Assembly: GCA_015680685.1 (NCBI GenBank)
Contig: MNCI01025086.1
Location: 830,658-894,657 of the forward strand
Source: Gnetum montanum
Lineage: Eukaryota; Streptophyta; Gnetopsida; Gnetales; Gnetaceae
Reading direction: 5' to 3'
DNA length: 64,000 nucleotides
This document shows positions 1-10,737 of the stretch, one piece after another. The notes beneath the pieces were generated by a model, which did not search any database, was not told the DNA's origin, and was given only the letters and a program-made list of their open reading frames with translations. Position 1 is the first letter of the stretch. Each line of letters starts with the position of its first letter. The translations under genes were made by a program, and so were the position numbers.

Positions 1-224
1 CATTGCCTTCAGGAGTAGCATTAGATTAGGAACACATCATACACCTCATCTAGACTAAACCATACGTGACATATGCAAAACTAGTCTAGATGGGAAGACA
101 GCGAACTACGACCTAAGGCTAACTATCTAGATACCACAACTAGTCCATCTGCGGAGTTCGACCGGATCGCACGTGCGACGCTCGTTTCGTATGGTTGAGT
201 GTAGGGGTACCTTGCCACTCATCA
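1..224 (+). repeat. LTR 3' end (R/U5), cut by the window edge
   Basis: This is the right end of an Athila-type LTR. It ends in the conserved block TATGGTTGAGTGTAGGGG, then TACC and a final ACTCATCA, which also closes the LTRs of elements B, C, F and G. The block at 151-190 holds nine CpG dinucleotides, whereas the same block in element B (around 11240-11280) keeps only three. This copy is therefore less decayed and probably younger. The rest of the LTR lies left of the window. No primer site follows it, so it is a 3' LTR, a solo LTR or a broken copy. Confidence 0.75.
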
Positions 225-365
225 CTGACTGATTATCTTCTAACTCATCTATCTACCTCTTATTTATAGATGAGGAGACAGGCTGTGATATCACGTATGC
301 GATATCGCGGTTGGGCTGCGATATCACGTATGCGATATCATGGTCACCCAAATGATGACTCATCA
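225..365 (-). repeat. Inverted U3 fragment of an Athila-type LTR
   Basis: Read on the minus strand this piece starts TGATGAGTCATC at 365, as the U3 of these LTRs does. It then has a GATATC-rich tandem repeat and a TATA box (CTATAAATA, complement of 261-269). It resembles the U3 of element G (58200-58322), which has the same TATA context. It abuts the end of the plus-strand LTR at 224/225, so two LTR pieces face opposite ways here. The simplest reading is that the left-edge element inserted into an older minus-strand LTR. Confidence 0.6.
281..345. repeat. Two tandem 32-bp repeats with GATATC palindromes
   Basis: Two adjacent copies of a unit of about 32 bp share the core GATATCACGTATGCGATATC. 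Each copy carries two GATATC sites around a CpG-containing centre. The repeat lies in the U3 part of the inverted LTR fragment, upstream of its TATA box, where enhancer repeats are common in retroelements. That role is an inference. Confidence 0.75.
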
Positions 366-732
366 TACACTAAGTAGCATATTGTTTGGTAATCCCAATG
401 ATGGGTACACTAGTTTAGGACCTATACTACAAGTTGGTAATGAACACTCGTCATTCATAGGCTAGCTTAGGATTTACTTTCTTAAATTGATTAATTTCTA
501 AGTTTCCATCTAGCTTGGCCACAATGACACAATATTAATGATCATACATCTCACCATGGGCTTAACCATAAGTAACAAAGTTTCTACTAATCCAAGTGGG
601 AAAACAACAACCTGCAATCTCACATTTAACTATCTAGATATCATGTTAGTCTAATTTGTGGATTATGACATAGTCTACCACAATGCTTGTGAAATATATA
701 GTTGGGTGTTGGGAATACTCTATTGTTCATCA
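366..732 (+). repeat. Element A: 5' LTR remnant
   Basis: This is a degenerate R/U5 part of an Athila-type LTR. Recognisable pieces are GGTAATCCCAATG (compare the TAATCCCAGCAA block in element B), the CTTAACCATAAGTAACAAAG block and a terminal TTCATCA at 726-732, directly followed by a primer binding site. The U3 side is missing, replaced by the inverted fragment at 225-365. Confidence 0.6.
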
Positions 733-733
733 T

Positions 734-751
734 TAGCATTGTTGCTAGGAA
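734..751 (+). other. Element A: primer binding site, tRNA-Asp type
   Basis: TAGCATTGTTGCTAGGAA lies one base after the LTR end. Against the Athila-type site TGGCGCCGTTGCCGGGGA (complement of the plant tRNA-Asp 3' end, from memory) 12 of 18 bases match. All six differences are C-to-T or G-to-A, as expected from decay of methylated cytosines. Confidence 0.65.
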
Positions 752-849
752 TGATGTTAGTGATATAGATTAGTTATATTATAAAAAATTATTATAAAGG
801 CATTAATAATTTATCTTTTAGGAAAATTTTAATATTTTAAGTCACACAC

Positions 850-2900
850 ATATTATTAATTGATTTATGGCTTCTTCACAAAGGGCTAATACTCCATTGT
901 GTGAGGACACTATCATGAGAAATGATAGGATTCATATTGAATAAACTTGGAGTGGAACATTATAAAGAAGGGTTTCATATGCTCATTCAAAGCCTTTCTA
1001 TCAAAGATAATGCTAGCTATTATAGATAATGCTACAGGTGATGGAATGAGTGCTACAACATAGAGGACCTTAAGGCCTAGCACCTCGAATAGAATTAGAA
1101 GATATGAACCAAGAAACCATAGAGGAAGAAAAAAATGCCATGATGGTTCTTCCAATTTGCCATCTTTCTCTTCATCTTTATTATCTAGTTTTTGACAAAG
1201 ATGAATGTAGGCATGGAGATAAAGCTCTACTAATGGATCAAAGTAGATAACCTAGGGATCATTATAGAAGGAATCTAGATGATTGTGATAAGAGAAATCA
1301 TGATAGACATCATGGTAGAGATTGAGATGGAGAAAAAAATAGAGATCAAAGTCAAGATAGAAGGGACCAAATAGAGTATAGACAATATCATCATGATTAG
1401 GTAGATAGAGATAGAGATTAGGACTATGACATGTTTGATGATGATAAATCCTTATTGACTACTAGAAACATGATTCAAATTTGGAAGGTAATAAGAATAT
1501 CTTACAAGCATAAAAAAGAAAGCTATATAAAATGACTTAACATAAATAACATTCCTAAATATGAGGGAGGCTCTAATTCTAATCTATGACATCATCTGCA
1601 AGCCTTCCATGATATCTATGCCTTGAGATATATTAAAAGTAATTGGTAGAAGCTTAAGCTCTTCCCTAGGATACTTATCAAGGAAATTGAAAGTTGGTAA
1701 AGATTATTGGAATAATATTCATTCCATGGATGGTTCAGGATGCTCAAGCTTTTTAATGAGAAGTATCAAAACTACTCTAGAGTTTCTAATTTGAGAAAGA
1801 AAATCCAAGGATGAAAGCAAGAGAACCATGAATCCCTTGATGTAGCCTTCAAAAAATATTATTCTTTATTACACAAATGCCTAAGCCATGGATTTTTTGA
1901 GAAAGAGTAGCTTCATCATATTATATATGAGCTTTGCAATAAATTGAGGAAGATAATTGGGATTTATGCATAAGAAAGATTGTCAAAATTAAAGCTCATC
2001 AAATACAATGGCTAATTAAACAAGTGATCAAAGAATAGGAGAGTGCAATAGGAAGAGCATAGAGAAGTATAGTCGAGAACCATCACTTTGCAAGAGGGAG
2101 GACCATATCTATGATCATGAAAAAGAGGCACCTCTTAATAAGATGGTTTTACTTAAAACTTTTCTAATGCAAAAGTTCATCATTGAGATTGTGATAAGTG
2201 TTGATAAGATGTGGGATTTAATGGATGCAAAATTTAAAACTACCTTAGAAGTTGTGAAGAAAAATGTAAAATATGTAAGATCAATAGACCAACATAAGAA
2301 TAAGAAAAAAGAACAAGAAAAAAAGTAGAAACAATTATTGACAAAAAGAAAAATTTGTAGCAGTGAAAGAAATTGTAGACTTAGATTTAGGGGAGGATGA
2401 TGGATGTGAAATCTATCAATATGAACATCCAATGAGCTATTACTTAGTTGTATCACATCTATAGGAGTTTGGGGCTTATGCTTGGAACCCTAAGTTCATG
2501 GAAAAGTAAATGCCTAAGAGATTTCCTTATCCACAAGAAAATTGTAAGCAATATTACAATCAATAGTAGTATCCAAGTGGGATTCTTTCTCAACCTTAGA
2601 ACTATTATCAATAGTAATTTCAAAATCTATAGTTGTTGGGGATGCCATCACCAAGATAGAAATACCATTATCATTAGTTGGATCTTTATAGATACTATGT
2701 CCAATAACCTCTTCCTCTTAATAGTTTTGTTGTCCATGCCTATGCTCACTACTACCATCTTCTTGAATATCATCAATCAACAACACCTCTTGTGTGGAAT
2801 CACCATCCCATGCCTCTCATAATTTGTCACATTCTTCTCAATACTCTCATAATTCTTTCCCACCTATGACACCTTCAATAATGTAGGGAGAGTTACCACC
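850..2900 (+). pseudogene. Element A: gag pseudogene
   Basis: This is a decayed Gag-like coding region. After an Arg/Asp/His-rich stretch (1260-1440) it follows the same order as gag of elements B and C. A region around 1500-1760 corresponds to the core NNIPKYEGGSNSN and LKLFPRILIKEIESW, of the retrotransposon Gag (capsid) type. It continues with SLLHKCLSHGF at about 1860-1900 and a C-terminal EYEHP-like segment near 2420. Stops interrupt it throughout, and no credible start codon survives. No CCHC zinc knuckle is visible, as in the other gags here. Confidence 0.6.
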
Positions 2901-2949
2901 AAAAACTTAGTGAAAAAAAGGAAAAAATTCATCACTTGCATTATTAACA

Positions 2950-3155
2950 CATAATGGATGATAGAAATAATAACTATGAGTACAAGCTTAAGAAATTACC
3001 TTTCTTCATAATGGTTCCCATGCTTGTGAATGGAACTAGTATACCTATTAGCCCATCAGAACCAGTGGAAGGCCGATGTAATGCAACTTCCTTCTTCACA
3101 ACAAGAATGCCTCCTAATCCTATGCAAGATCCAACAATCATTACCAATCTAGAAC
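2950..3155. other. Unexplained stretch between gag and the Copia insertion
   Basis: This piece is less AT-rich than its surroundings and open on both strands (73 codons plus, 79 codons minus). It does not match the gag-protease linker of elements B, C or F, which is rich in Pro, Gln and Tyr. The minus reading has a hydrophobic segment LVMIVGSCIGLGGILVV. It could be a captured host fragment or a diverged linker. I do not recognise a function. Confidence 0.3.
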
Positions 3156-4096
3156 TATTGATTTTTCTTATGTAACTCAATTCAAAATAATTTTTTTTGC
3201 ATATTTTTAGCATATTTATCTATTGGATGATGAGGGTGGTCGAATTATGGAAAAATGAATCTTTTTGGATTTTTTAGTTGCTATATCTTCGTGATATAGG
3301 AGTTTTGACCTAATCTTAAACTTTTTAGAAAGCTCTTTCTATAGCCTATAATTTTGTAAAATTTTAATTTAATTGAAATTTATTTGATGATTTAAATCTT
3401 ACCGAAGAAAGGAATCTTAAATAAAATTTGTCACTATCAAGAATAGAAATTATTATTTTTTAATATAAACATCTCTTTGATTCAAGAGAGCTATGAAGTG
3501 AGTGAATACTTGATACAAGGATCTTTCAATAATCTACTTACCTACAAATTTTGGAATTGATTTGATTATTGTTATGCAAGAGTGGCCTTGAATTTAAATT
3601 TTTTAACTTTCTTTTATTAAAACACTTGAATTACCACATAAGATATGATGAATATTATTTGGCCTAATTGGATGAGGATTTGGAATAGATATCTATAGGA
3701 GTGAATAAGGATGGTGAATGAGATATGCAATAAATTGGAAAGAGAAATTAGAACTAAGAAATTTGAAAAGAAAACTTATGAGAGAAAATTCATAACAATC
3801 TTTTATTACCTTCGAAACTATCATCTACATCAATGTATGTCCATAAATTTATATAAAAAGGTTGAGGCCATACTTTGGATTAATGGGAAGTCATTCCCCA
3901 ATGATAAAAATATGAAAATAATGGTAAAAGAAGGATTAATTGTGGTTAAAAAAAGTACATTCATCCATTAATTTATTTTAATAAAATAAAAATTGATACA
4001 TATTTTTTCTTGAGATGATGAAAAAGTGAAAGTTTAACTTTTTTCTCTCTTGTTTATCTTCTTGGACACATGGGGCATGCCATACCATCTCTAACA
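3156..4096 (-). repeat. Copia 3' LTR
   Basis: This repeat aligns over its whole length with 7430-8382. Shared blocks include the ATTGGATGATGAGGGTGG region near the left end and CTTGGACACATGGG near the right end. On minus it starts TGTTAGAGATGG. The polypurine tract adjoins it at 4097. Many substitutions separate it from its partner, so the insertion is old. Confidence 0.85.
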
Positions 4097-4108
4097 ATCT
4101 TTTCTTTA
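4097..4108 (-). other. Copia polypurine tract
   Basis: On minus, TAAAGAAAAGAT stands immediately before the start of the 3' LTR. Position and purine content fit the primer site for plus-strand DNA synthesis. Confidence 0.55.
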
Positions 4109-4109
4109 C

Positions 4110-7100
4110 TGTGGAATGCATGATTTTTCTTATCTTCCTATCTTAATTATTGAATCTTCTTGATGTCTATACCATGACAAAGCTACTCATTTCTATAATT
4201 TAAAATAAATTTAGTGAATAAATCTACCAATTGATTATTAATTTGCACATGTTTAGGTTTAATGGTTCCCTTCTTTACTTCTTGTTTGATGAAGTAATAT
4301 TTGATGTCTATGTCCTTTGATTTCTTGTATAGCACATGTTCATTTGATAATTAGATGGCTATTATGTTATCAAAAAATAGTTTGAATAGAAGATCAACTT
4401 GAAATGCTAAATTTTCATGAGTTTATTGAGCCAAAGGATATGTTGTATGCATTCAACCTTAACTATGAATTCAACTTCACAAGTTGAGAGATTGATTGAA
4501 GTTTTTTTTAAAAAAATTTTAATATATTTCATTATCTTCATGAAATATTATGACTCTTGATGTAGATTTTCTATCATTATGATCTCCTCCACAATCAACA
4601 TTTGAATAAGCATGAAATTGTTCATTCCCTTTCATATAGATGATTCCATGATCTATTGTGCCTTTAATGTATCTTAGAACATGTGTAAGAGCATTGAGGT
4701 GGCTTTGCCTTGGTTCTTTCCTAGATCATGATAGGTAGGATGTAGCAAACTCAAGATCTAATCTTATATGACATAGAAATATAATATCTCCAATCATGCT
4801 CCTATATTGAGTTGCATTCACAAGAGGTGTGCTATCCTTATATTAAAGCTATAGATTATGGGGAAGTGGAGACATTGTAACTTTTTCTTTACTAATTTTG
4901 TATTTTTCCAACATGAATGAAGCATATTTAGTTTGATGGACTTTGATTCCCTCATTGTTTTGATTAACTTGAATTTCAAGAAAGTATTTCAATTCTTCTA
5001 AGTCTTTCAACTCAAATTCATTGTTCATATTAAGCTTGACTTATTTTGTTAGTTTATTGTTTGTTGATGTGAAGATAAGATTATCCACATATAGTGAGAT
5101 TATGATGAAATCTGTATTGTTATGTTTGTATTACAAAGTGGGCTCAAACATACAAGATGAATATCCTCTTTTCAACAAATAATTATTGATTATATGAAAC
5201 CATGCCTTTAGAACTTGCTTTAATCTATATAATGCTTTATTTAGTCTGTACACCTTATCTTTTTTTCCTTTGATGACATATCCTTTAGGTTGGTAGGCAT
5301 AGACTTCTTCATTGATGTTATTAAGGAAGAATGAGTTTACAATCATTTAATGAAGTTTAAGGTTGTGATGAACAACTATAGAAAGGATGAGTTTGATTAT
5401 TTCAAACCTTATCACTGGTGAAAATATCTCCTCATAGTCTATATGTTTCTTCTATTTAAAACCTCTAAATACAAGTCTTGCTTTATGTTTGATGATCTTT
5501 TTTTTTTCTGAATTTAGTTTTGTAGAACCATTTTCAATCTATAGCTTTCTTTCATTTGGATTTTTCACTAGATCCCAAGTCTGATTTTTTATTATGGCTT
5601 TATATTCATTGTTCATGGATTTTTGCCATTGTTAAATTTTTAAATCCTCTTCCAAATTTTTAGGTTCTTGACATAGGATTAAATATGTTATGTTCATAAT
5701 AGCACTAGATCTTGTTTTTATCCTCTCAAAGTTTACGTGTAGCATGTGAGTTTGAGGATGATTTGTCTATATTTAAGATTTTAGATTAAGTTGAATGTAC
5801 ATCCTTTGATTGCCTTATTGAAAATATGATGTCCCAAATTTATCTTATAGAAAGATGACATTCCTTGATGGATATCAATTTTGTTCAATAGGATCATATA
5901 TCCACAAGTTTTAGAATCATATCCAAGGAAAATGCATTTATTTCCTCTAACACACAACTTGCTGAAAAATTGCTTTGGTTTCTTAATATAGCAATAACAT
6001 CCAAATGTCCTCATGTGAGAAACATTGGAAAGTCATAAAATAGCTCAAATAAAGTTTTTTCATTGTTGCTGCTATTGATTACTTTATTTATAATATAAGT
6101 TATCATAGTTAATCTCATGCTCTAATAGCCATCTTTGAGTTTAGCATGTTTAAGAAGACATCTCATTATGTCTTGTAGCATGCTATTTTCCTCTTAGTGA
6201 TGCCATTTGATTAGGGGCTACATCCACAAGTGATTTGATGAAATATGCCTTCTTTAGTGCAAAAATTAGTGAATATTTTGTTGATATGCTCTTCTCCTTT
6301 GCCTATCTAGATATTTTTGATTGTGATATTTTTACTTATTGTTAGCATGAAAAAATTTTCGAACTTGTTAGATGTTTCATCTTTGCTTCTTAAATTATAG
6401 ATCCATGTAAATCTAAAATAGTCATCTATTATCATAAAGAAATAATTAGGTCCTTCAATGAAAGTCATTGGCATGGGGCCTACAAGGTTCATGTGGATGA
6501 GATGTAATGGTTCATTGGATATTTGCATAGGATTGATGAGATGTAAATTTAACATTTGTCTTGTAGAATGTTTTTGAATTTCATGCCAATAGCTTTGTTA
6601 ATTTTTACTATTTTTTATATCTTTGAATAGGATGTATGTCCAAGTCTTTTAGGTGAAACTCTAGCTTCTTCTTCTTTACCAACTTATGTTGTATTACTGT
6701 TATTGGTAATTTGTAGAGATGACTTCATTTGATCAATGGTTTTGATGTGATTTTGATAATTTTTTATAATATTAATTAGATTTCTCTTCAAATCTAAGTT
6801 TTCATAGTTCAAAAAATATATTCTACTGTTGAGTGCTCTTATTTTGCAAACCTCTTTACCATTTTCTTTAGTTAGGTTGCAAGTTTTACTTTCAAAGCTA
6901 GTTTTAATGCCTTTATTTGACATTTTTCCAACCAAAAGCAAAGAGTTGGATAGCTAAAGAACATGGTAAACTTCAATGATAAATAATATATTATTCTTGA
7001 AAAGTCTAACTATGCAATTTTCTATACCTTCTATGTTAATTTGTCATCACCCATTTTGATGTTGCTAATCCTTTGTAGTTTGTAGTTCAGAAAATATTCC

Positions 7101-7320
7101 TGGTAAGATGTCAAGTGATTAGAGCACCCACTATTAATAATTCATTATCTTGATTAACTGCATTAATAGAATTAAGATAAGAATGATTACCTTGATCAAG
7201 TTTTTTTAGCTTAAGTACCTTCCCTTTTGTTTACATTTTCTTCTTTCTTTATTTATTATTGAAAGTAGATTTCATGTCCTATTCTTTTCTAGTAGTGTTC
7301 ATATGTGTGTCTTCTCTTAT
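4110..7320 (-). pseudogene. Copia pol pseudogene (protease, integrase, RT, RNase H)
   Basis: Read on minus. The protease motif near 7110-7140 appears as NSGCSNH, where the family has DSGASNH, so the catalytic Asp codon has become Asn. The integrase core lies at 6307-6555 (HLIHMNLVGPM and FMIIDDYFRFTWIYNL). A post-integrase segment at 5781-6014 has RTFGCYCYIKKP and KCIFLGYDSKTCGY. RT at about 5131-5500 has VYRLNKALYRLKQVLKAW, close to the family signature. RNase H at about 4540-4700 has LRYIKGTIDHG and YSNVDCGGDHNDRKSTS, again with an Asp-to-Asn change at the usual YSDAD. Stops separate all these blocks. Only traces remain where gag should be (7140-7320). Confidence 0.85.
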
Positions 7321-7337
7321 TACAAAATCTACATTAC

Positions 7338-7379
7338 GGAATTAGATTTCTCTTGTTGTAACAAGAGAAATCTAATTCC
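7338..7379. repeat. Perfect 20-bp hairpin in the Copia leader
   Basis: GGAATTAGATTTCTCTTGTT (7338-7357) is followed by the two bases GT and then by its exact reverse complement (7360-7379). It lies about 36 bp inside the primer binding site, where the gag start would be expected. A perfect stem in such a mutated element is unusual. Confidence 0.9.
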
Positions 7380-7414
7380 ATATTCTTCTATAGAATATAT
7401 TTTTATTTGAGTTT

Positions 7415-7427
7415 GGATTTGATACCA
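7415..7427 (-). other. Copia primer binding site, initiator tRNA-Met type
   Basis: On minus the sequence TGGTATCAAATCC matches 11 of 13 bases of the common plant Copia site TGGTATCAGAGCC. It lies two bases inside the 5' LTR, which fixes the direction of the element. Confidence 0.8.
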
Positions 7428-7429
7428 AT

Positions 7430-8382
7430 TACTAATTTTTTTATGTAACTTGATTCAAAATATTTTTTTACTTTTGCAGATTTTTAGCAACTTGATCTAT
7501 TGGATGATGAGGGTGGCCTAACTATGAAAAACTAATTTTTTTTAATTTTTTAGTTACAATATCTTTAAGATTTGGATGATTTTTGGCTTGATCTTAGGCT
7601 TTTTAGCAAGTGCATTTTGTAATCTATAATCTTATAAAATTTTAGATTAATTGAAATTTATTTGATGATTTAAATATTTCATGAAAAAGAGATTTTAAAT
7701 AAAATTATTCACTATCTAGAATTGAAATTGTTGATTTGCAATATGAATATCTTTGTGATCCAATAGAGTTATGGAGTGAGTGAACATGTGGTACAAATAT
7801 TTTTAACAATATACCTACATTCAAAATTTGAAATTAATTTGAGTTGATTTGATGGTTAAAATATATTACACAAGAATGACTTGAATGTTATTTTTTAATT
7901 TCCTTCTATTATTTATTACGTAGGATATGATGAAGATTGTTTGTCCTAACTGGATGAGGCTTTGGAACAGATATTTAAGGGAGTGAATGAGGATAGGATT
8001 GAATGAAATATGCAATAAATTGGAAAGAGAAAATAGACCTTAGGAATTTGAAGAGACAACTTATCAGAAAAAAAATTGTAACAATCTTTTATTACCTTAA
8101 AAACTATCATCTACATCAATGTATGGCCATCAAATTTATATGAAAAGTTTGGGGCCATACTTGGGATTAATGAGACGTCATTCCCCCATGATAAAAATAT
8201 GAAAATAATGAAAAAAGAGGATGAATTGGGCCAAAAACAAGTACATCCATCAATCAATTTATTTTAACAAAATAAAAATTAATTTGTATTTTTTCTAGAC
8301 ATGATGACAAAGTGCACATTTAACTTTTTTCTCTTTTTTTTATCTTCTTGGACACATGGGTCATGATACACTATCTCTGACA
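7430..8382 (-). repeat. Copia 5' LTR
   Basis: This is the direct-repeat partner of 3156-4096. On minus it starts TGTCAGAGATAG at 8382 and ends next to the primer site. It shares the GATGATGAGGGTGG and CTTGGACACATGGG blocks with the other copy. Confidence 0.85.
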
Positions 8383-8399
8383 AGAAAAAGACATGAAAA

Positions 8400-9390
8400 C
8401 TATCATTCTCAATCAAGTAGTGAGCAGCTAGATTAAGACAAGATCTCTTTATAAAAAGAGAATAAATCCAAGAAGTCCCTTGATCTATTTGTAAGTTTCC
8501 TAAAATCCATCATTCAAGACTCTATTAGACTCAATTTTAGACATAAATATAATCTCAAAAGAAATGTACAGGGCTTAGAACCTACCATCGCTTAAGAAAT
8601 GCAACATTGAGTTGGAGCTTGCATATCAATCCATCACTATTTCTTTAGAATAGGATGATGATGTGATGACCACCATTGGTGGATGCTCATATCCAACAAA
8701 TTTTCTGGTAGTCAATGTGGAAAACAACAAGGATGAATTCCTAATTATCATGGGAAGAGCTTATATTAACACCATTGATGCTAAGATAAGAATTTGAGAC
8801 CTCTCCTTGGAGATTGCCAAGGAAACTAAACATGATATTTTGAAATAGTAGAAAATTTCATGTATTAATTACAATGATGAAGGGTGTATTTTTAGGCTGA
8901 ATTTTTAAATTATTAATATGATCCTTATAGTAGCCCATACCAAACTTGAAAAATAAGTGTGTATGAAAAAACATGTCTATATAATAGCCACTAAATCAAA
9001 AGACATCCAATGGCTAGAGAATGAAAGTACCAAATTATCCAAAAGATGCATGGAAACATCCAACCCACTTATCAAATCTTCTCTTAAGAAAATTAACCAA
9101 GAAAATAACTTACAAAAGGACATCCTACACCTTAACTATACACTAGAAGAAAGTGTTTTACAAGAAGACCCAAAAAGCTAAAATGAAAAATAAAAGAAAA
9201 ACATATTCAGACCCTCTAAAATAGAAATACCTTATAGTCTAACAAGATATGTATATCCAAATAATCAAAAATTAATTATCATCAATGTTAAATAACCTAA
9301 TAAGAAAAAACATAAATTACTAAAGATGATAAATAGAAAAGCTATGGTATATGGCTTAGGAAATATGTGGCCCATTTTTTGAATGATAGT
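8400..9390 (+). pseudogene. Element A: protease and pre-RT pol remnant
   Basis: This is the continuation of element A after the Copia insertion. PRSPLIYL (about 8470) leads to the protease site, here TLLDSILDIN (the other elements read ALLDSG), and then to SYPTNFLVVNVENNKDEFLIIMGRAY in pieces around 8690-8760, matching the same region of B (14130-14215). The stretch 8957-9181 corresponds to the segment after the protease with CMETSNPLI. Stops are common. The homology ends near 9360, and the integrase-to-end junction motif follows, so RT, RNase H and integrase have been lost in one deletion. Confidence 0.6.
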
Positions 9391-10432
9391 CCATGCTTTT
9401 AGTTGTAAGGGAGATACCTCATCTTAAATCTAGAATTGATGAGTGCATTTTTATCTTTTTGTTTTATAATTTTTATATCAATTTTTCATGTTTTAACATT
9501 TTCCCATTTCTTCAAAATTTTCTAATTCTTAATACATTTTTCATTCTTGTCATTTTTCTTGTTTTATAATTTTATATTTACTTAATTTATGCTTTGTGTA
9601 TATTTCCTATGTTTATAATAATATTATTACTAGTCATGATGTAGGAATCAACATCGTGGGTTAAAATTTTGTTCTATGCTATTGAATTGTAGAATAAATG
9701 ATTAGACATGGTAGTGAGACCACATGACCTATCCCTTCATTTCTGTAAATAGAAGGTCCTTGTCATGGGAGTAATATGGTCCTTATCACATTAAAAACTT
9801 AAATTAACCCATGATAACTATGATTTGAAAGAAGGAGGAAGGACCGAGAGGATGTGAATAAGGGTGTGATGTCAAGGGAATTAGTTGATTCTTTGCACTT
9901 CCACTTTAGGTTCAACTAATTCCATATTGATATACTACTATTTATGTTTATATTATTTTAGGAAATATTATTTGAAAATAATTTCTTCCTTACTATGTTA
10001 GGCATGTTGTTCATGCCTAAAGGTAGTCTTATGGCAAGGATACCAAAATAATTAAATAATTAAGTTCTAAAGAAATTCTTCTTGGGGTATCACTAGAAAG
10101 ACATAGGACTCATGCTTGAAGATGCTTCTCTAACTAATGGTTAAGATCCATAACTTAAACATTAATTCTTAATTAATTATTTCTAATATCTCTTATGCAT
10201 GTTTCCCAATTTTCCTTCACTATTATTTTTATGTAATGGCTATTTGGTTCAATGGTGATGGGCCTTGGATGATGTATTGTAATGTCACTAGTAGTGGTTG
10301 GACATAGTTTAGAATCCTGAAAAATAGGTATAATGGTTAATTTAATCACGCATCATACATGGGATCCATGATGATCATGGTAAGGTACCTCATGTTCTAG
10401 TTTTCTAGTTCATGCTTACTCAATTTTAATGC
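9391..10432 (+). other. Element A: 3' noncoding remnant
   Basis: No coding potential. It starts with the pol-end motif (AGTTGTAAGGGAGATACC, around 9401-9417), then T-rich sequence like that after pol in B and C. It also contains segments homologous to B around 18050-18600. A small hairpin, TAGGCATG - TTGTT - CATGCCTA, lies at 9999-10019. Confidence 0.5.
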
Positions 10433-10534
10433 ACTAGTGATGAGTTGCTTTTGGTTGGCTACATTGACAAGGCCTAGTCGATGCATCTTATCATGCATCA
10501 AGAAGGCCTTGTTGATGCAGTGTCGATTTTTTAC

Positions 10535-10543
10535 TATAAATAA
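10535..10543 (+). promoter_or_regulatory. TATA box of element B 5' LTR
   Basis: CTATAAATA lies about 100 bp inside the LTR, after the GATG/GGCC motifs. The 3' LTR has the same box at 22849-22857, and the LTRs of C, F and G have one in the equivalent place. It is the expected RNA polymerase II start region for the genomic transcript. Confidence 0.7.
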
Positions 10544-10713
10544 ACGTCTACCAGCTACATTTATGACATGAGAGATTGTAGTTGTAGCGAAGCTCTTGTA
10601 GTTTTTCCATTTGAAAGTTAGAATTTTTTTCCTAAGAGCCCACAGCAGGAGTCATTAAGTGTATGGATCTTTATTTGAGCATTGTTGTACCTAAGCACGA
10701 CAGTGTGTGTAGC

Positions 10714-10737
10714 AATAAAGACAAGCTTTCTAATAAA
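10714..10737 (+). terminator. Poly(A) signals in element B LTR
   Basis: Two AATAAA hexamers (10714-10719 and 10732-10737) lie about 180-200 bp after the TATA box. One is kept in the 3' LTR at 23020-23025. This is where the R region of the LTR should end the transcript. Confidence 0.5.

Larger units (their letters stand above)
3156..8382 (-). mobile_element. Ty1/Copia element, gag-deleted, minus strand
   Basis: Two direct repeats (3156-4096 and 7430-8382) bracket a Copia-type internal region read on minus. The order from the 5' LTR is methionine-tRNA primer site, protease motif, integrase, RT and RNase H. Integrase before RT is diagnostic of Copia. Flanking pentamers AGAAC (3151-3155) and AGAAA (8383-8387) fit a 5-bp target duplication with one change. 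The LTRs begin TGTYAGAGAT on minus. The internal region is only about 3.3 kb, and almost all of gag is missing. It lies inside element A, between gag and protease. Confidence 0.85.
366..10432 (+). mobile_element. Element A: ancient Athila-type remnant, split by a Copia insertion
   Basis: The parts in order are LTR remnant, primer site, gag (about 850-2900), a Ty1/Copia insertion (3156-8382), protease and the start of pol (8400-9390), then a 3' noncoding stretch to about 10432, where element B has inserted. RT, RNase H and integrase are gone: the pre-RT sequence runs into the motif that marks the end of pol in the other elements (around 9401-9417). No 3' LTR was found. It is more mutated than element B and is the host of two later insertions, so it is among the oldest layers here. 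Confidence 0.6.

Noticed and set aside
2115-2456. Minus-strand open frame of 113 codons
   Set aside because: It lies opposite the gag remnant of element A, is Phe/Leu/Ser-rich as expected from the complement of A-rich DNA, and shows no domain motif.
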